DNA of 64,000 nt from NCBI GenBank assembly GCA_013396635.1, contig WBMW01005045.1:114892-178891 (forward strand), written 5' to 3'. The translations under genes were made by a program, and so were the position numbers. A model generated the notes under the pieces. The model had not been told where the DNA came from. It saw nothing but the letters and a program-made list of their open reading frames with translations, and did no database searches. This stretch comes from Penelope pileata (Eukaryota; Chordata; Aves; Galliformes; Cracidae). Shown piece after piece: positions 1 through 10,689 of the stretch. Within the stretch, counting starts at the first letter, position 1. The number at the start of each line of letters is the position of its first letter.

Positions 1-300
1 TTTGGGGCTGGAGTTGTGGTTTTTTTTTTTTTTTTTTATGCTGCACTCAGCAGAAGTGTGTGATGAGGCTGCCCAGCGCCAGCAGCGCTGCCATCTCGGT
101 GCGCCCGGCGGCATCGGGGCAGGCGCTGCCCCGCCGGAGGGGCCACGCAGCAGGCGGCTGCGTCCCTCTGGCTGGCGCTTGCACTGGGATTGCGGCTGTT
201 ACTGTAATTCGTTTCAGCCTGGGGATTCATTTTGAAAATTTGGATTTTCCACTAAGAAGGGATTTTTGTTTCTCTGTGTAGTACGTGTGTTTTATGGAGA
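1..300. other. CpG-dense patch at the left edge
   Basis: Positions 61-180 hold 14 CpG dinucleotides in 120 bases, far denser than the rest of the window, and the patch is GC-rich. It follows an 18-base T run at 20-37. Short frames are open on both strands here, but none gives a protein I recognise. In bird genomes such a patch may be part of a CpG island, a promoter or a first exon of a gene lying mostly to the left. It could equally be an isolated GC-rich segment. The window edge prevents a decision. Confidence 0.4.
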
Positions 301-1486
301 AGCGGAGCACAGCGCGTATCCTGGCTGCTCTCTCCCCTTCCATCTCCGAAATGCACACCCATTTGGACAGCACAGGTGCAATGTTGATTTTCACACTGGA
401 ACCAGAAGTAGATGCAAAAAGCAGCACGTGCTTCGCCAACACAGCACTCATCCTGCCGATGCAGGCTCAGTCTAGCTGGGGAGGAGGGGGGAAGAGTACC
501 TGTCCTTACAGAAGGAATGCACGTTCAGTTGTCTCATTGCTCTGGGCAGGGTGAGCGGGAGTCAGCTCAGAATGAAGAGTAGTCGGCCCAATGACCGGCA
601 CATACAACCCAGTGGTGGTGGCATGCTGTATGGCTTGTGTCATCCACCCAGTGATGCACAGCTGGCTTTGTGGGGCTGAGCGCTGGGCTCCCGGCCCCTT
701 CGGCACCAACCGGCTCTTTTTCACCAACCAGCGGAGTGGGCCAAAGCATCAACTGATGCTCCCGGTGACTTTATCAGGAGCTGTAGATATCTGAAAGTGG
801 CAGTGGTGTGAACGCAAACCACTCGCTCAGATTCAGAACATCCTAAATAATGGATTCAAAATCTGTATACTCTGTTTTTGAATGCATTCTAATAAACAAT
901 GTGGTACTTACCATATTCCGATAAATAACTGGCTTAGAGCTGTTAGTAAACAAAGCAGTGCATCGTTGCGTGGTTTGTACTTTGTACAGGTGGCACTCAG
1001 TCTGGCATTCTTTGCAGTCACGAGATGATCCGTGAGAAGCTTCATGGAGTTCTGCACGTGCTGCCTCTGACGTTAAGCAGTATTCATTCATGGCAGTGCT
1101 AAATGCTTCTCCTTGCTTCCTTTTGTGAATAGTCCTCGCAGAAACAATGCAATTACTTGAATAAGGAGCACAAGCGGGATTTGGTTTATTAGCTGCTTTC
1201 TGAGATGCTATAAAGGTGTGGTTCTGACACAGTGGGAGGTGTTCAAGCTGGGATAGTGGTGGTGTTGAACAGTGTCAGGCCAGGAGCTGTTCTAACAAAG
1301 AGGTTATGCTACCCATGTTTTGAAATTGTTGGAAATCTCAGTCTGGGGGATGCAGGCATTAAGGTTGCTCCTACGGTTTCAACTCTGGTAAAAACTGCTT
1401 CAAAAAAACTAACAAAATACACAATACAATCTCCTCATTACCCCCACTGCCAGTTAGGTATATTGGAAAGTTCAAAGAACTTTTAG
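301..1486. other. Unique sequence, no gene recognised
   Basis: No known repeat family, RNA gene or protein domain is recognisable. The open frames are short (under 90 codons) and occur on both strands at about the density chance would give. A stretch at 640-740 is moderately GC-rich but shows no domain. Confidence 0.5.
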
Positions 1487-1520
1487 TAAGTAACAAAATA
1501 GTTTAAGTAACAAAATAGTT
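1487..1520. repeat. Perfect 17-bp tandem duplication
   Basis: The unit TAAGTAACAAAATAGTT occurs twice head to tail (1487-1503 and 1504-1520) without a mismatch. This is a simple recent duplication, probably from replication slippage or end-joining. It lies in unique sequence and has no evident function. Confidence 0.9.
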
Positions 1521-4500
1521 ACCCAGAAGTATGGTAGTTAGTGGTGGTGGGCTTTGCCAGGGAATCTAGTTTATCTTCACAGTGACTTTCATTCTTCCAA
1601 TACTCTCTGATCCCAAGTCTTACCTACTTAGTTTCTCCTTCACTTAGGGGTATTCACAGGACTGATGGTAGCACGCAGAGGTTGTAGTCTTTGCAGACCC
1701 CTAAAGACAGGACAGAGAGCTTGACCCTTGTACAAGTGCTCTGGCTCACTCTCAGCAGGGATGCCAGCCAGCATAGGCCAACATGCCTTGTGAAGACCAC
1801 CTAAAGCAACAGTGTCTTTGAGCACCCAAACGTATGCTTGTCATCCCTGAGTGCATCGCATCTCCTGCAGTCGCAGCTCTCCAGCCTGTATAGTGAGGAG
1901 CCCTCCACCCACTGGGAGTCGTCAGCTTCCTGCCTGCTGCCGGGTCCGTGGTGGCCTCGGTGCTCCTGGAAGCATCACCATCATGTGCCCGAGTGCCAGC
2001 CACTTCCCTTTGGTCAGGAGTTAGCTGCAGGATGGACACCAGCTTGTGTCTCTGCCTGTTGGCATTGGAAAAAATCATGACTCCCCCTTTTCTTCAGAAT
2101 GTCTGCTGTTTGTTTATGCTCAGCAGCTTTCTCGGTTTTGGCAATAAAGAGATGAGTCAGTTTTGCTTCTGTTTAAGACTTTTTTTTTTCATCCATTTCT
2201 CCTGTTGAGGCTTCATGTGCTGTTGTAATTCTGCAACGGCTGAGTGGCAAGTGCTGCAGGGGTTTGGTTTAATTCCTTAGAAATAAATTTCTGCTCATCT
2301 CACATCTGATGAATAGTAATTCTAACAAAGTGTAAGGCCAAATTTTATATACTTCTGCATTTGCTCTACAGTGTTCTGGTTTCCCTTGGTACACTCAAGA
2401 AGGCTGGAGGGGGGCATGCAACATAGGGAAAAGTAAAAGTGCAGCGAGGAGCTAAGGGCAGGTAGAGATGCCACCTACCCCAGCTGATGTTTTCGAGCTG
2501 AATTTTATGTTCAGCAAGATGTTTGGAATGAATGAAGAAGAAATAGCAAGGTTCTTAGATGCAAGGAGGCCAGGGTCATTTTTGTTACAGTTAATGAGTG
2601 GTGGCCAGGTAGCTGTGTAATGCACTTGTGGCTGTAAAATGGACTTTGAGGTCAGACCTAGATGCTTTTTTGATCAGCAGTGCCATGGTAGAATACTCCA
2701 CTGTCAGCTCTGAAGTGGGAGGTTTAGGTTCTCCAAGGCAGGGCTGCACCTTTCTGAAGGCACTCGGGCTGTCCCTTGTCAAGGTGGTGTCCCCTTCTCA
2801 CCTTGGGTGTTTGTGTCTTCCTCAGCATACAGACTGGTGCAACTGGTCCAGGCTGCAGCATAACAGGCACGCAGTTGTCATGGTGGCAGAATGCTGGGGG
2901 CAGGAGACGGGCTGCGGCCCAAAGGCTGATCCCTTCAGAAGGAGGCAGGGGCTGAGTTGAGCCGAGCAGCAGCTGGGCCTGGGGCTTGGTTCCCTGCTGC
3001 AGTGCCTGGGACAGCTCCTGCTTGTCGTCTCCCTCCAGAGGCAGCAGCAAGAGAAACCTTCGCTTCCCAGCACCCTTCTCCCCTAACTCTCCACCTCACC
3101 CTCCTTTTCCATGAGAGCAGCAGCCTGGACTTCATCTCAGCCCCTCATCCTCCTGTCCAGACCATTGCCTACAATGCAGATAAACCTTGAGATGGCTGTG
3201 GGGAGAGATAAAATGAGTTGTTCCTTTAGGCACTGAAAAAGGGGGAAACCCTGGTGCTAGTGTTTGAAATGTCAAAGGAAACGATTGGATGCCGTGCTCC
3301 CCGGGGGACCGCTGCGCTCGTTGCATTGTGAAGTTCTCTGAGGATGCGGGCAGGCAGCCTTCCCCTGCTGCAGAGCAGAAGGGCTGGGGAGAGTGCGTGT
3401 GCGCAGCGGTCGGAAGGCTGCTGCTGAGCCCTCAGCTGAGGTTTCATTTCATGCACTTAGCAAAACAGGCGCTTGCTTTCACACTTTCCAGATATTTTTA
3501 TATTTCTCTGCAGATGCTAGCAGAAGACCAGCATTTGTTTGGTTTGAAGCCCAAATTAAAATTCCCATCCGATGTCTAGAGGCAAAAGAAAAAAAAAAAA
3601 GGCAAGTGTTTGTCCCAGAATTAAAATCCATTTAAATTTGAGAGCTGTTAACCCATAAAATAGTGATACAGTAGAGAACGTTTCTTGGAGTGAATCACTT
3701 GTGTTTAAAATGGAACGTGTTCTAAAAATAAATGGGTAATTGCTTCAATGTAGTCAATATGGAATTTAAAGATGACTGACAGAGTGATTTGTCATCCATC
3801 TCCGTAGCAGGAGTCATCTGGGAAGTCTGTGATGTTGAAGGCATTTGTTTCTATTAGCACCTCCTAAAGTAGTTTTGTTAATGAGCTCTTGAACGCCAGG
3901 ACTGAAATCTGTCATGTGGTATAATTAATTTTTCCATACCATAGGAAAATGTCTGCCATGTGCACCTTCAATTACTGAATCAGGTTTCTCAGGTCCCAAA
4001 ATGTGTGGTTCAACAGAGCTATTGTTGTGGAGGGAGGAGGAGCACGCTGTTGTGGTGCTGGCAGAGCGCTTTCACACATCTCCGTGTACAATCGAGAATG
4101 GCGTCCTGCGAGCTGGGGAAGAGCTGACGCGCCATCCTCAACACTCCTTCTGCAGAGAGGAGGCCGGGGGGATGGCTCTCCCCAGCGTGTGGCAGGAGAG
4201 GAGGTGGAGCAGGAAATCATCTGCTTTTCCTGAGGGGCAGAGAGAGGAGGGCAGGCAATGGGGAGTGCTTGCAGAGACTGTCAAACAAGTTCTGTCCTGT
4301 GTGTCGGAGAATCTTCTCTGAGTGCCTGGCTGTGCGGAGCAGACAGGTTGAGGAGCTGTTCCCTGGATCTTAAAGGTGTTGCTGTGCTTCCTGCTTCTCC
4401 CTGAAACAAACCATCCTGCCAAAGCCTGTCTCTTCAGCAGAACGCACGTGGCGTGGACTTTGCTGAGCTAGGTAAGAAGCAATGAAGTTGGGGATAATCC

Positions 4501-7500
4501 GGCTTTGCTTGAGAGCTGGGCACCTGTTGTAAGGCAGCTCTTGAACAATTTGAGCTGCAGTCTTCCTTGCTGCTGGACATAGCAAATGCATGGGGAGGCT
4601 GCCTGCCTGGGCAGCCACTGTGCTTACAAGTGCTTGACGCTGCAGTGAGGTGGATGGGATCACCCGCTGGGCCTGAGTCATCCCTTGGCAGCTCAGTGCT
4701 CGGTGGTTAGGGTATTTAATCCTGTAGTCAGAACATACATTTCCAAGACGATGCTGTTCCAGATTCATGAAAGACCTGGTAGCCATTAAGTTGTCTGTTG
4801 CCTTGGTTAAAGGCCTGTGGAAGCTGTGTAAGGATGAGGAGTGAGATCTAGTCATGAACTCTAAGTTGCTTCATTTGATTGCACCATGCTCCTGCAAAGG
4901 GTAGTCAACATGAGGTCAACACTGTGATACAGAAATAATACATACATACCCTGAGTCACAGTAGAGACCTGAGACTGAGATAAAGCGTTATTGAGGCAAA
5001 CTCTTTGGTCTGAAGATGAACAAAGCTCCTACTAAAGTTACAGGAAACTGCTTGATGAAGAGCACTACCATCTGGCCTTTTGTGATATATGTGTTCACGT
5101 GTTTATGTGTTTGGTGGTGATGGTGGTTTTTGGTGTTTTTTTGTGGAGGTGTTAGGTTTTTTTTGTGTAACTTTTTTTTTTTTTTTTTTTTTTAACCAAG
5201 CTGAGTGTCATAGGGAAGCTGCCTTTTTGCAGTATGAACCACTGACATTTCTTTCTCATTGCTCTGGCATCAGACTAAAGTAGAAACAACTACAGGAGGT
5301 AGTACCCAGACCAGGTATTAGGGGATAATGAGCTGAACTGGTTTTCCTCCTCCTCCTCTTCTTGTTAGGCTAGAAAAGGATTCCAGCATAGAAGCACTGG
5401 GCCCTACGGCAGAACTCCTTTTCCAAGACCCATCACTATGGTGGCTTATAAGAGGCTTATAAGACTCTTTTTTGTTTCCACTTCTTGACATTGCTTATGG
5501 ATTTTGCTTTACGTGCAGAAGGAAATTACTCATTCCTGTGTGAGCAAAGCTCCCCTTAAAGAACATTTCCCACCTTAATGAAGGCAGAATTTCTTCTGCA
5601 GGTCTGAGAGACCACATGTTGATGTAGAACCGTTATCTGCTCCTGAAATTTGACTTTGATTGTGTTTCTTCATGCTCCTCAGAACTCTATCTTTCTCAAA
5701 GCATCCTCTTTGAGGATTTTTCAAAGACCCCATCTCTGCACATCAGTTTTCGTTCCCTTTAACAGCTTCCTTCCCACCTTCTCCCCTTCTTTCCCTTCCC
5801 ACTTCTTTCTCCCCTTCTCAGCCCCCAAGACCTGCATAATTGCAAAGTACCATTGATCTGTCTGGCGTGCCTTGCTACACACACAGCTGTTCCTAGGCCA
5901 TTGTACAGCTCAGACAATGAGAGCATGGGTTTGTGTCTCATGCTAATGCTCTGTGCCTAATAGCACAGCATAGTGAAAAACCTTAGTGTCTGTATTGAAC
6001 AATTGTATTGGGATATTCCAAATTAAAAATATATCATCTCAGCAGAAGTGCATGAATGCTAAAATGCCTCTGTGTCTTCTGTGCTCAGCTGCATATAAAT
6101 CAGATGCAGAGAGGCTGCATGCTTAGGACTGCTCTAAACGTGGTGTTAGAGTTTATTGTTGGTGGGGAGGGAGTCAGAAAGGTTGGGATATGGGAACAAA
6201 ATAAACAGGCAATCATGTTGCAAAATAATACAGGAAAACTATCAAAACTGTGGTGAAATGTTCTGGGTGCTTCTGTAGATTCAACTTGCTAGTTCAGCTG
6301 CTATGGTTTGGCTGGAGGTGGATCCTGGAGGAGGTGGATGCAGCCACTGCCTTCTAGGAATCCCATTTAAGGATCAGGTTCTAGATTTGCTTGTCAGAGA
6401 TACATGGTGACTTCCTCTTGGCATCAGCCGTAGCTTCTTGTCCAGCTTGGAAGGTCAGCACAAACCTGACGCTGGGACTCTAACGCTTAGCCAGCCAGTA
6501 AAGGTGGTTTTTTGAAGCCTGGGACAGGGGCAGTGGCCCAGGCCAGCCTCCCTGCAGGAACCGCAGCCTTCCCCCATCACCATGCTGAGAAATGAAACAA
6601 AGATGTCTAAGGCTGTGGTTGGAAATGGTTAAGAAGTGGTTTCCAGAAAGCGGTGACAGGAAGAAGTTGCTTCTTCAGAGAGAAAGGATGGATACAATGT
6701 GGTAAGGCAGAGGTGGTATGTCTAAACCTGTGTTTGGAAGTGGGAATATAACTATTTCCAGCAGTCTCCGCTCACTTAAAACAATTTGATCACATCAGGT
6801 TGTTCAGATCGGAATGTCTTCCTAGTGGTTATAAAATGTGGATTTTGTGTATGTGTGTATAATGATTTATTGGTAAAATACAGTTGTGGTTTGGACTCCC
6901 AAGTTAAATATATGCCTGTTTTGACCTATTTTTCTCAACCTAATTCTTTCAGCTCCTTGTGTGCGTGTGTGGCGTTACCTGCCAAGGGAGTCCTGGGGAC
7001 ACCAGAAAGACAGCTCACCTAGCTCTCCTTGGGATGGTGATGGCAGCAGGCTCAGGGCTTCTATGCAGGCAGCTCTTGGGCTCAGTGAGGGAGAACCACG
7101 GAGCAGGGTGTGTGAGCAGGAGCCTACTGATTAGCACTGGATCCTGTAGTAGCTCAGGAAGGTTCATGGTGAATAATGTGTTTGGCTGACTTGTGACCCC
7201 CTTGTAATAGCTCTGAGAGATGGACAGGAGATCAATCTGTGTGGTGGCCTTCTAATAACTCACTGGGAAACTAAGTTCATCTCCTTTAGCTACCTGGACC
7301 AAAAGGGATATAAATGCAGGACTGCTGATCTGAATAATGCCTTATCGGTATGTGACCCTGAGAGAGATACCCACACTCTGAAACAGAAGTAGTATGAGGG
7401 CTGTAAGCAAACAAAGATCCAAGCTGCTGTGTCTGCGTGACACAACATAGTAAACTTACCAACCTATGTCCAGGGATATTACAGCTGTGTTTTGAGCAGG

Positions 7501-7905
7501 GCTGCCCCAAAAGGAGCAATAATTCATTAGCTTGCGTTGGCTGCACGCAACTAGCTTACTTGCAGACAGCAAAAGGCCTCCTGCTCCACGTTCCCCAGGG
7601 CTTTGAGTTCTAGCGTAATGCAGGCAAAACCAGCGTGCTACTGCATCTCTGCTGTCATATGCCTTAAGATCAAATGTAGATCTCTGACTTTCCAGGAACA
7701 TGCCCTAGCAGGCAGGATGCTTCTCCAAGTGTGTGTGGGTATGGGGCAGGATTTATGCCCATCTGGTCAGTCGCTATATTCTGAATACAGGATTCAAAGA
7801 TTCATTGAGCCAGAGAGCAAGAGGAAGCATAACTCTGGTTTATTGGGTGGAGGGGGACTTTCTGGTGCCAATGCCTGTGCCAAGGGCTGGTTCATGTATC
7901 TCGTG
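1521..7905. other. Unique sequence, no gene recognised
   Basis: There is no recognisable domain or repeat family. The longest frame is 161 codons on the minus strand (4370-4855). It has biased composition, no domain, and a length expected about once by chance in 64 kb. Small CpG-richer patches lie near 3290-3420 and 4030-4150. A 22-base T run lies at 5172-5193, and a pyrimidine-rich segment at 5740-5830. Confidence 0.5.
5172..5193. repeat. Poly-T tract
   Basis: There are 22 consecutive T residues, with T-rich flank from about 5118. This is a mononucleotide microsatellite. It could be the trace of a retrotransposed poly-A tail on the minus strand, but no source sequence is recognisable beside it. 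Confidence 0.85.
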
Positions 7906-8448
7906 TAGGTCGCTCCGAAAGTAATGCCTCCTATTTGTTTCCATGGCAACAACAACAGATGCTAAGAGCACAATAACAGTATTTGATAGAGCAAATTCTC
8001 AGCTACAAAACTCTATTTTTCAACACAGTCACCACCATTAGCGATGCATTTTTGTCAGCAATGAACAAGAACCTGCATGCTTATAACCATCAGCACCAGC
8101 AGGGGTGACCCACTGTCACTGTCACCACTGCAGAAACACATCACCTACCACCTCACTGTGCTCACATCCACTGTTTGGTCTCCATAAACATTCAGCAAGG
8201 GTTGATGAATGCCAATGGGTGCCATTTTTTCCACACGGAGGAACTGAATTGCACCCCTTTGATTTATCTGCACGTCCATGTCAGATGCCATTTTGTCAGA
8301 CTGCCTCGCTACTGCCATCTGTCACACAGCAACAAAATGTAATGGAATATTGGTGGGAAGGTTGAGCCTCTGCTGCCATACCACCACCATCCGCCCCTGA
8401 TGTTGTGGGCCTCTGATAGGAGGCATTACTTTTGGAGCAGCCCTTGTA
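7906..8448 (-). mobile_element. Internally deleted mariner (Galluhop-like) DNA transposon
   Basis: Terminal inverted repeats are visible. The left end runs GGTCGCTCCGAAAGTAATGC and the right end reads, in complement, GGGCTGCTCCAAAAGTAATG. Both continue with CCTCCTAT. Each end abuts a TA (7906-7907 and 8447-8448), the target duplication expected of Tc1/mariner. The interior encodes the start of a mariner-type transposase on the minus strand. I recognise the family as that named Galluhop/Mariner1_GG in chicken. Autonomous mariners are about 1.3 kb, so this copy of roughly 540 bp has lost most of the transposase and could only have moved with help from another copy. The two ends are not perfectly symmetric: the right end has three extra bases before the TA. 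Family assignment is from memory of the family and was not searched. Confidence 0.9.
8145..8291 (-). pseudogene. Mariner transposase N-terminal remnant
   Basis: This minus-strand frame gives 48 residues starting MASDMDVQINQRG and continuing through VEKMAP and NVYGDQTVDVSTVRW before a TAG stop. The stretch matches the DNA-binding helix-turn-helix start of mariner-family transposases, where VYG...TVDVSTVRRW is typical. After the stop, reading on gives a serine/aspartate/glycine-rich segment (SGDSDSGSP) expected next in this family. The catalytic DDD core is absent because of the internal deletion. The segment is inactive and lies within the mariner copy. Confidence 0.85.
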
Positions 8449-10648
8449 TGTGCTGAATAGCACATGGGATGTCAATCACAGAATCAAGAATGAGGTGTTT
8501 CTAGGATGCATGGGGGCAGAACCATAGGTCTCTGAACACTGTTAATACGTAAAGCAGGGGTCAGTAGCAGTGTCAGTTTGAGGACTTCAATTTTCAACAT
8601 TAATGCCTAAGTTCTATTTAACTCTCATTCATTTGATTTTGGCCCCAAATATCTGTATTCAGTATTAGTCTTCTGACCTCTTTCTCCACACCTCAGTGAT
8701 GTGTCCAGTGGCAATCTGCATGTTCATTTGATGTATTTTATGTAGTAGTTTTCTGAGATGGATCCTGGTAGCTAATGATGAGTATGAAATCTCTCAGATA
8801 CAGCTGCCCATGTAATAGGATACCAGTGTAATTCAATCTGTTGCGTATCAAAGCTCTAAATACATGTGGTAACAAGGTCTTCAAGCCTCAGAGGACCTAG
8901 GATCAGAGCTCACAAAGTTGTTGGTCTCACCGCAGTTTAAGAATGAGATAAGATGTAGGTGAGAAGATGCTTGCCTCAACCACTTCCTTTTCATAACCTC
9001 TTCCCCTGATCCTTCATCCCCAGTCTCCGGTAGGGGATGGGGCAGGAGGGAGACTTTGCAGCTTAAGAGATCTCAGCTGGGCTTCATGCAAATCAAAGAT
9101 TTCTCAGAGGAACATAGTTAAGACTGCAGTTGTTGATGATGAAAAACAAATCAAAAAAGTAAGTTAGCTTTCTCTCAGAGCTTTTACTTTTGATTTTTTG
9201 GAGTTTTTTAAGGGAAGCAGGAGCTTATCAATTTTTTTTGTGCTTGTCAACAGACAAATTCCAGATCCACTGGAGGTAGCAAGATTTCTGTCTTACAAGG
9301 AAACATTCTTCTGTAATTACTTTGGAGGAAAAAAAATTTATTTTAGGCCACAGAGGCCTGGCATGGAGTAGACTTTCTTAGAGACCCCTAGCAAAGTGCA
9401 GTGCTCTCCGCTTGCCACACACACTTTGTGTTCCTGCAGTGCTGTCATGCCTGGCTCATCTTCTCAGCTTTGAGCTGGTTCAGGACCTTCAGCCAGCCAC
9501 TGGCAGCTTGGCTGAGCAGTGAGCCACAGGGAAGGCCTGGAGACACATGTGCTGCTTAGGTCAGTGCCACGCCAGGGGGTCATTTGTTGGAAACAAGAGA
9601 CCCCCTCAAACTGCACATGCGTCTTCAGTTGTCCATGGAGCTCATGTCATGTAGCAGTTAGAAACACAGTGTAATTATGTGCATTTTCAAAGGCTGGCTG
9701 CTCCAGTTCAGAGCTGATTTCATCTCCATGTGAGCCACCCTGAGGCTATCAAGCCTCCTTTAAAAAATATCCTTTTTTCTTTTTTTCCTTGCATTTATTT
9801 AGCTTGGATCACCCTAGTTTTGGTGACCTTTTTGTTGGTTTCTCCATCTCCCAGCAAAGACTGGAATCCTGGTAGGAGCAATCCAATGAACTGTGAACGT
9901 GAAGCATAATTACCTTCTTCAAGTAGTTCTGGTGCATGCACATGTGGGAGGAGGGGAGGCATGTTAAGTAGTGCTGCATGAAAATTTGCCAGTGGAATGG
10001 TTTTCTGTCAAAAAATGCTGTTTTAAGCAGAATCTGAATGTGCCTTGTGAGAATGTGTTTGTGCTATGTCTGGCAGCTATTCAGAGGACCTGGAGCCCTG
10101 CAGCCTTGCTTAATGATCAGATCCAGTTGAGAGAGATCAGAGATGGAGGTGTGGCAAGGTTGTTGTTACGCTTCAGCTTTCAGGAAAACTTCACAGTGTT
10201 TTGATTTCCAACAGTGCAGAAAAGGAGACTTGACCTACTCTGTTTCATACAGCTGCTTCTTAAAAACTATCTTCTGTCTAGCATATCATTGTTATGGTGT
10301 CATCCTATTGTATTTACTTTATGGAAGCCTGAGGCTGCTCTCATGGCTATGTTGAGTCCATTTAAACCACTGATCTTGCAGTAAGGATGCATTTGGCCCA
10401 TGAGGTCTTAAAATAACTGTGAAAAAAATCCCTGCATCTTTATACAGTAATACAGAGACCACATAGATTTTTCAGCTACCAATTTTGTGATGCTCATGTG
10501 CTAGAAAACAAAAGGATGTTAGTCAGTGAGGAAATACCCCCCACACATGTTAGCTTTTTGGCTTATGATCACCTTGAATGATGTCCACATTTCCTTTTTT
10601 TAACTCATTTTTTTCAAGTTTAGATACTAATGTTATTTTAGCAGTGTT

Positions 10649-10689
10649 CTCCTTTTTTTTTTATTTTTATTTTTTTATTTTTTCCCCCT
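10649..10689. repeat. T-rich low-complexity tract
   Basis: This is a T9-10 run followed by TTTTTA-type repeats, ending in a C run. It is a simple repeat with no gene signal. Confidence 0.8.

Noticed and set aside
4370..4855. A 161-codon minus-strand frame as a possible gene
   Set aside because: No domain, no splice context and no conserved motif. A frame of this length is expected about once by chance in both strands of a 64-kb window, and the local sequence is GC-richer, which lengthens chance frames.
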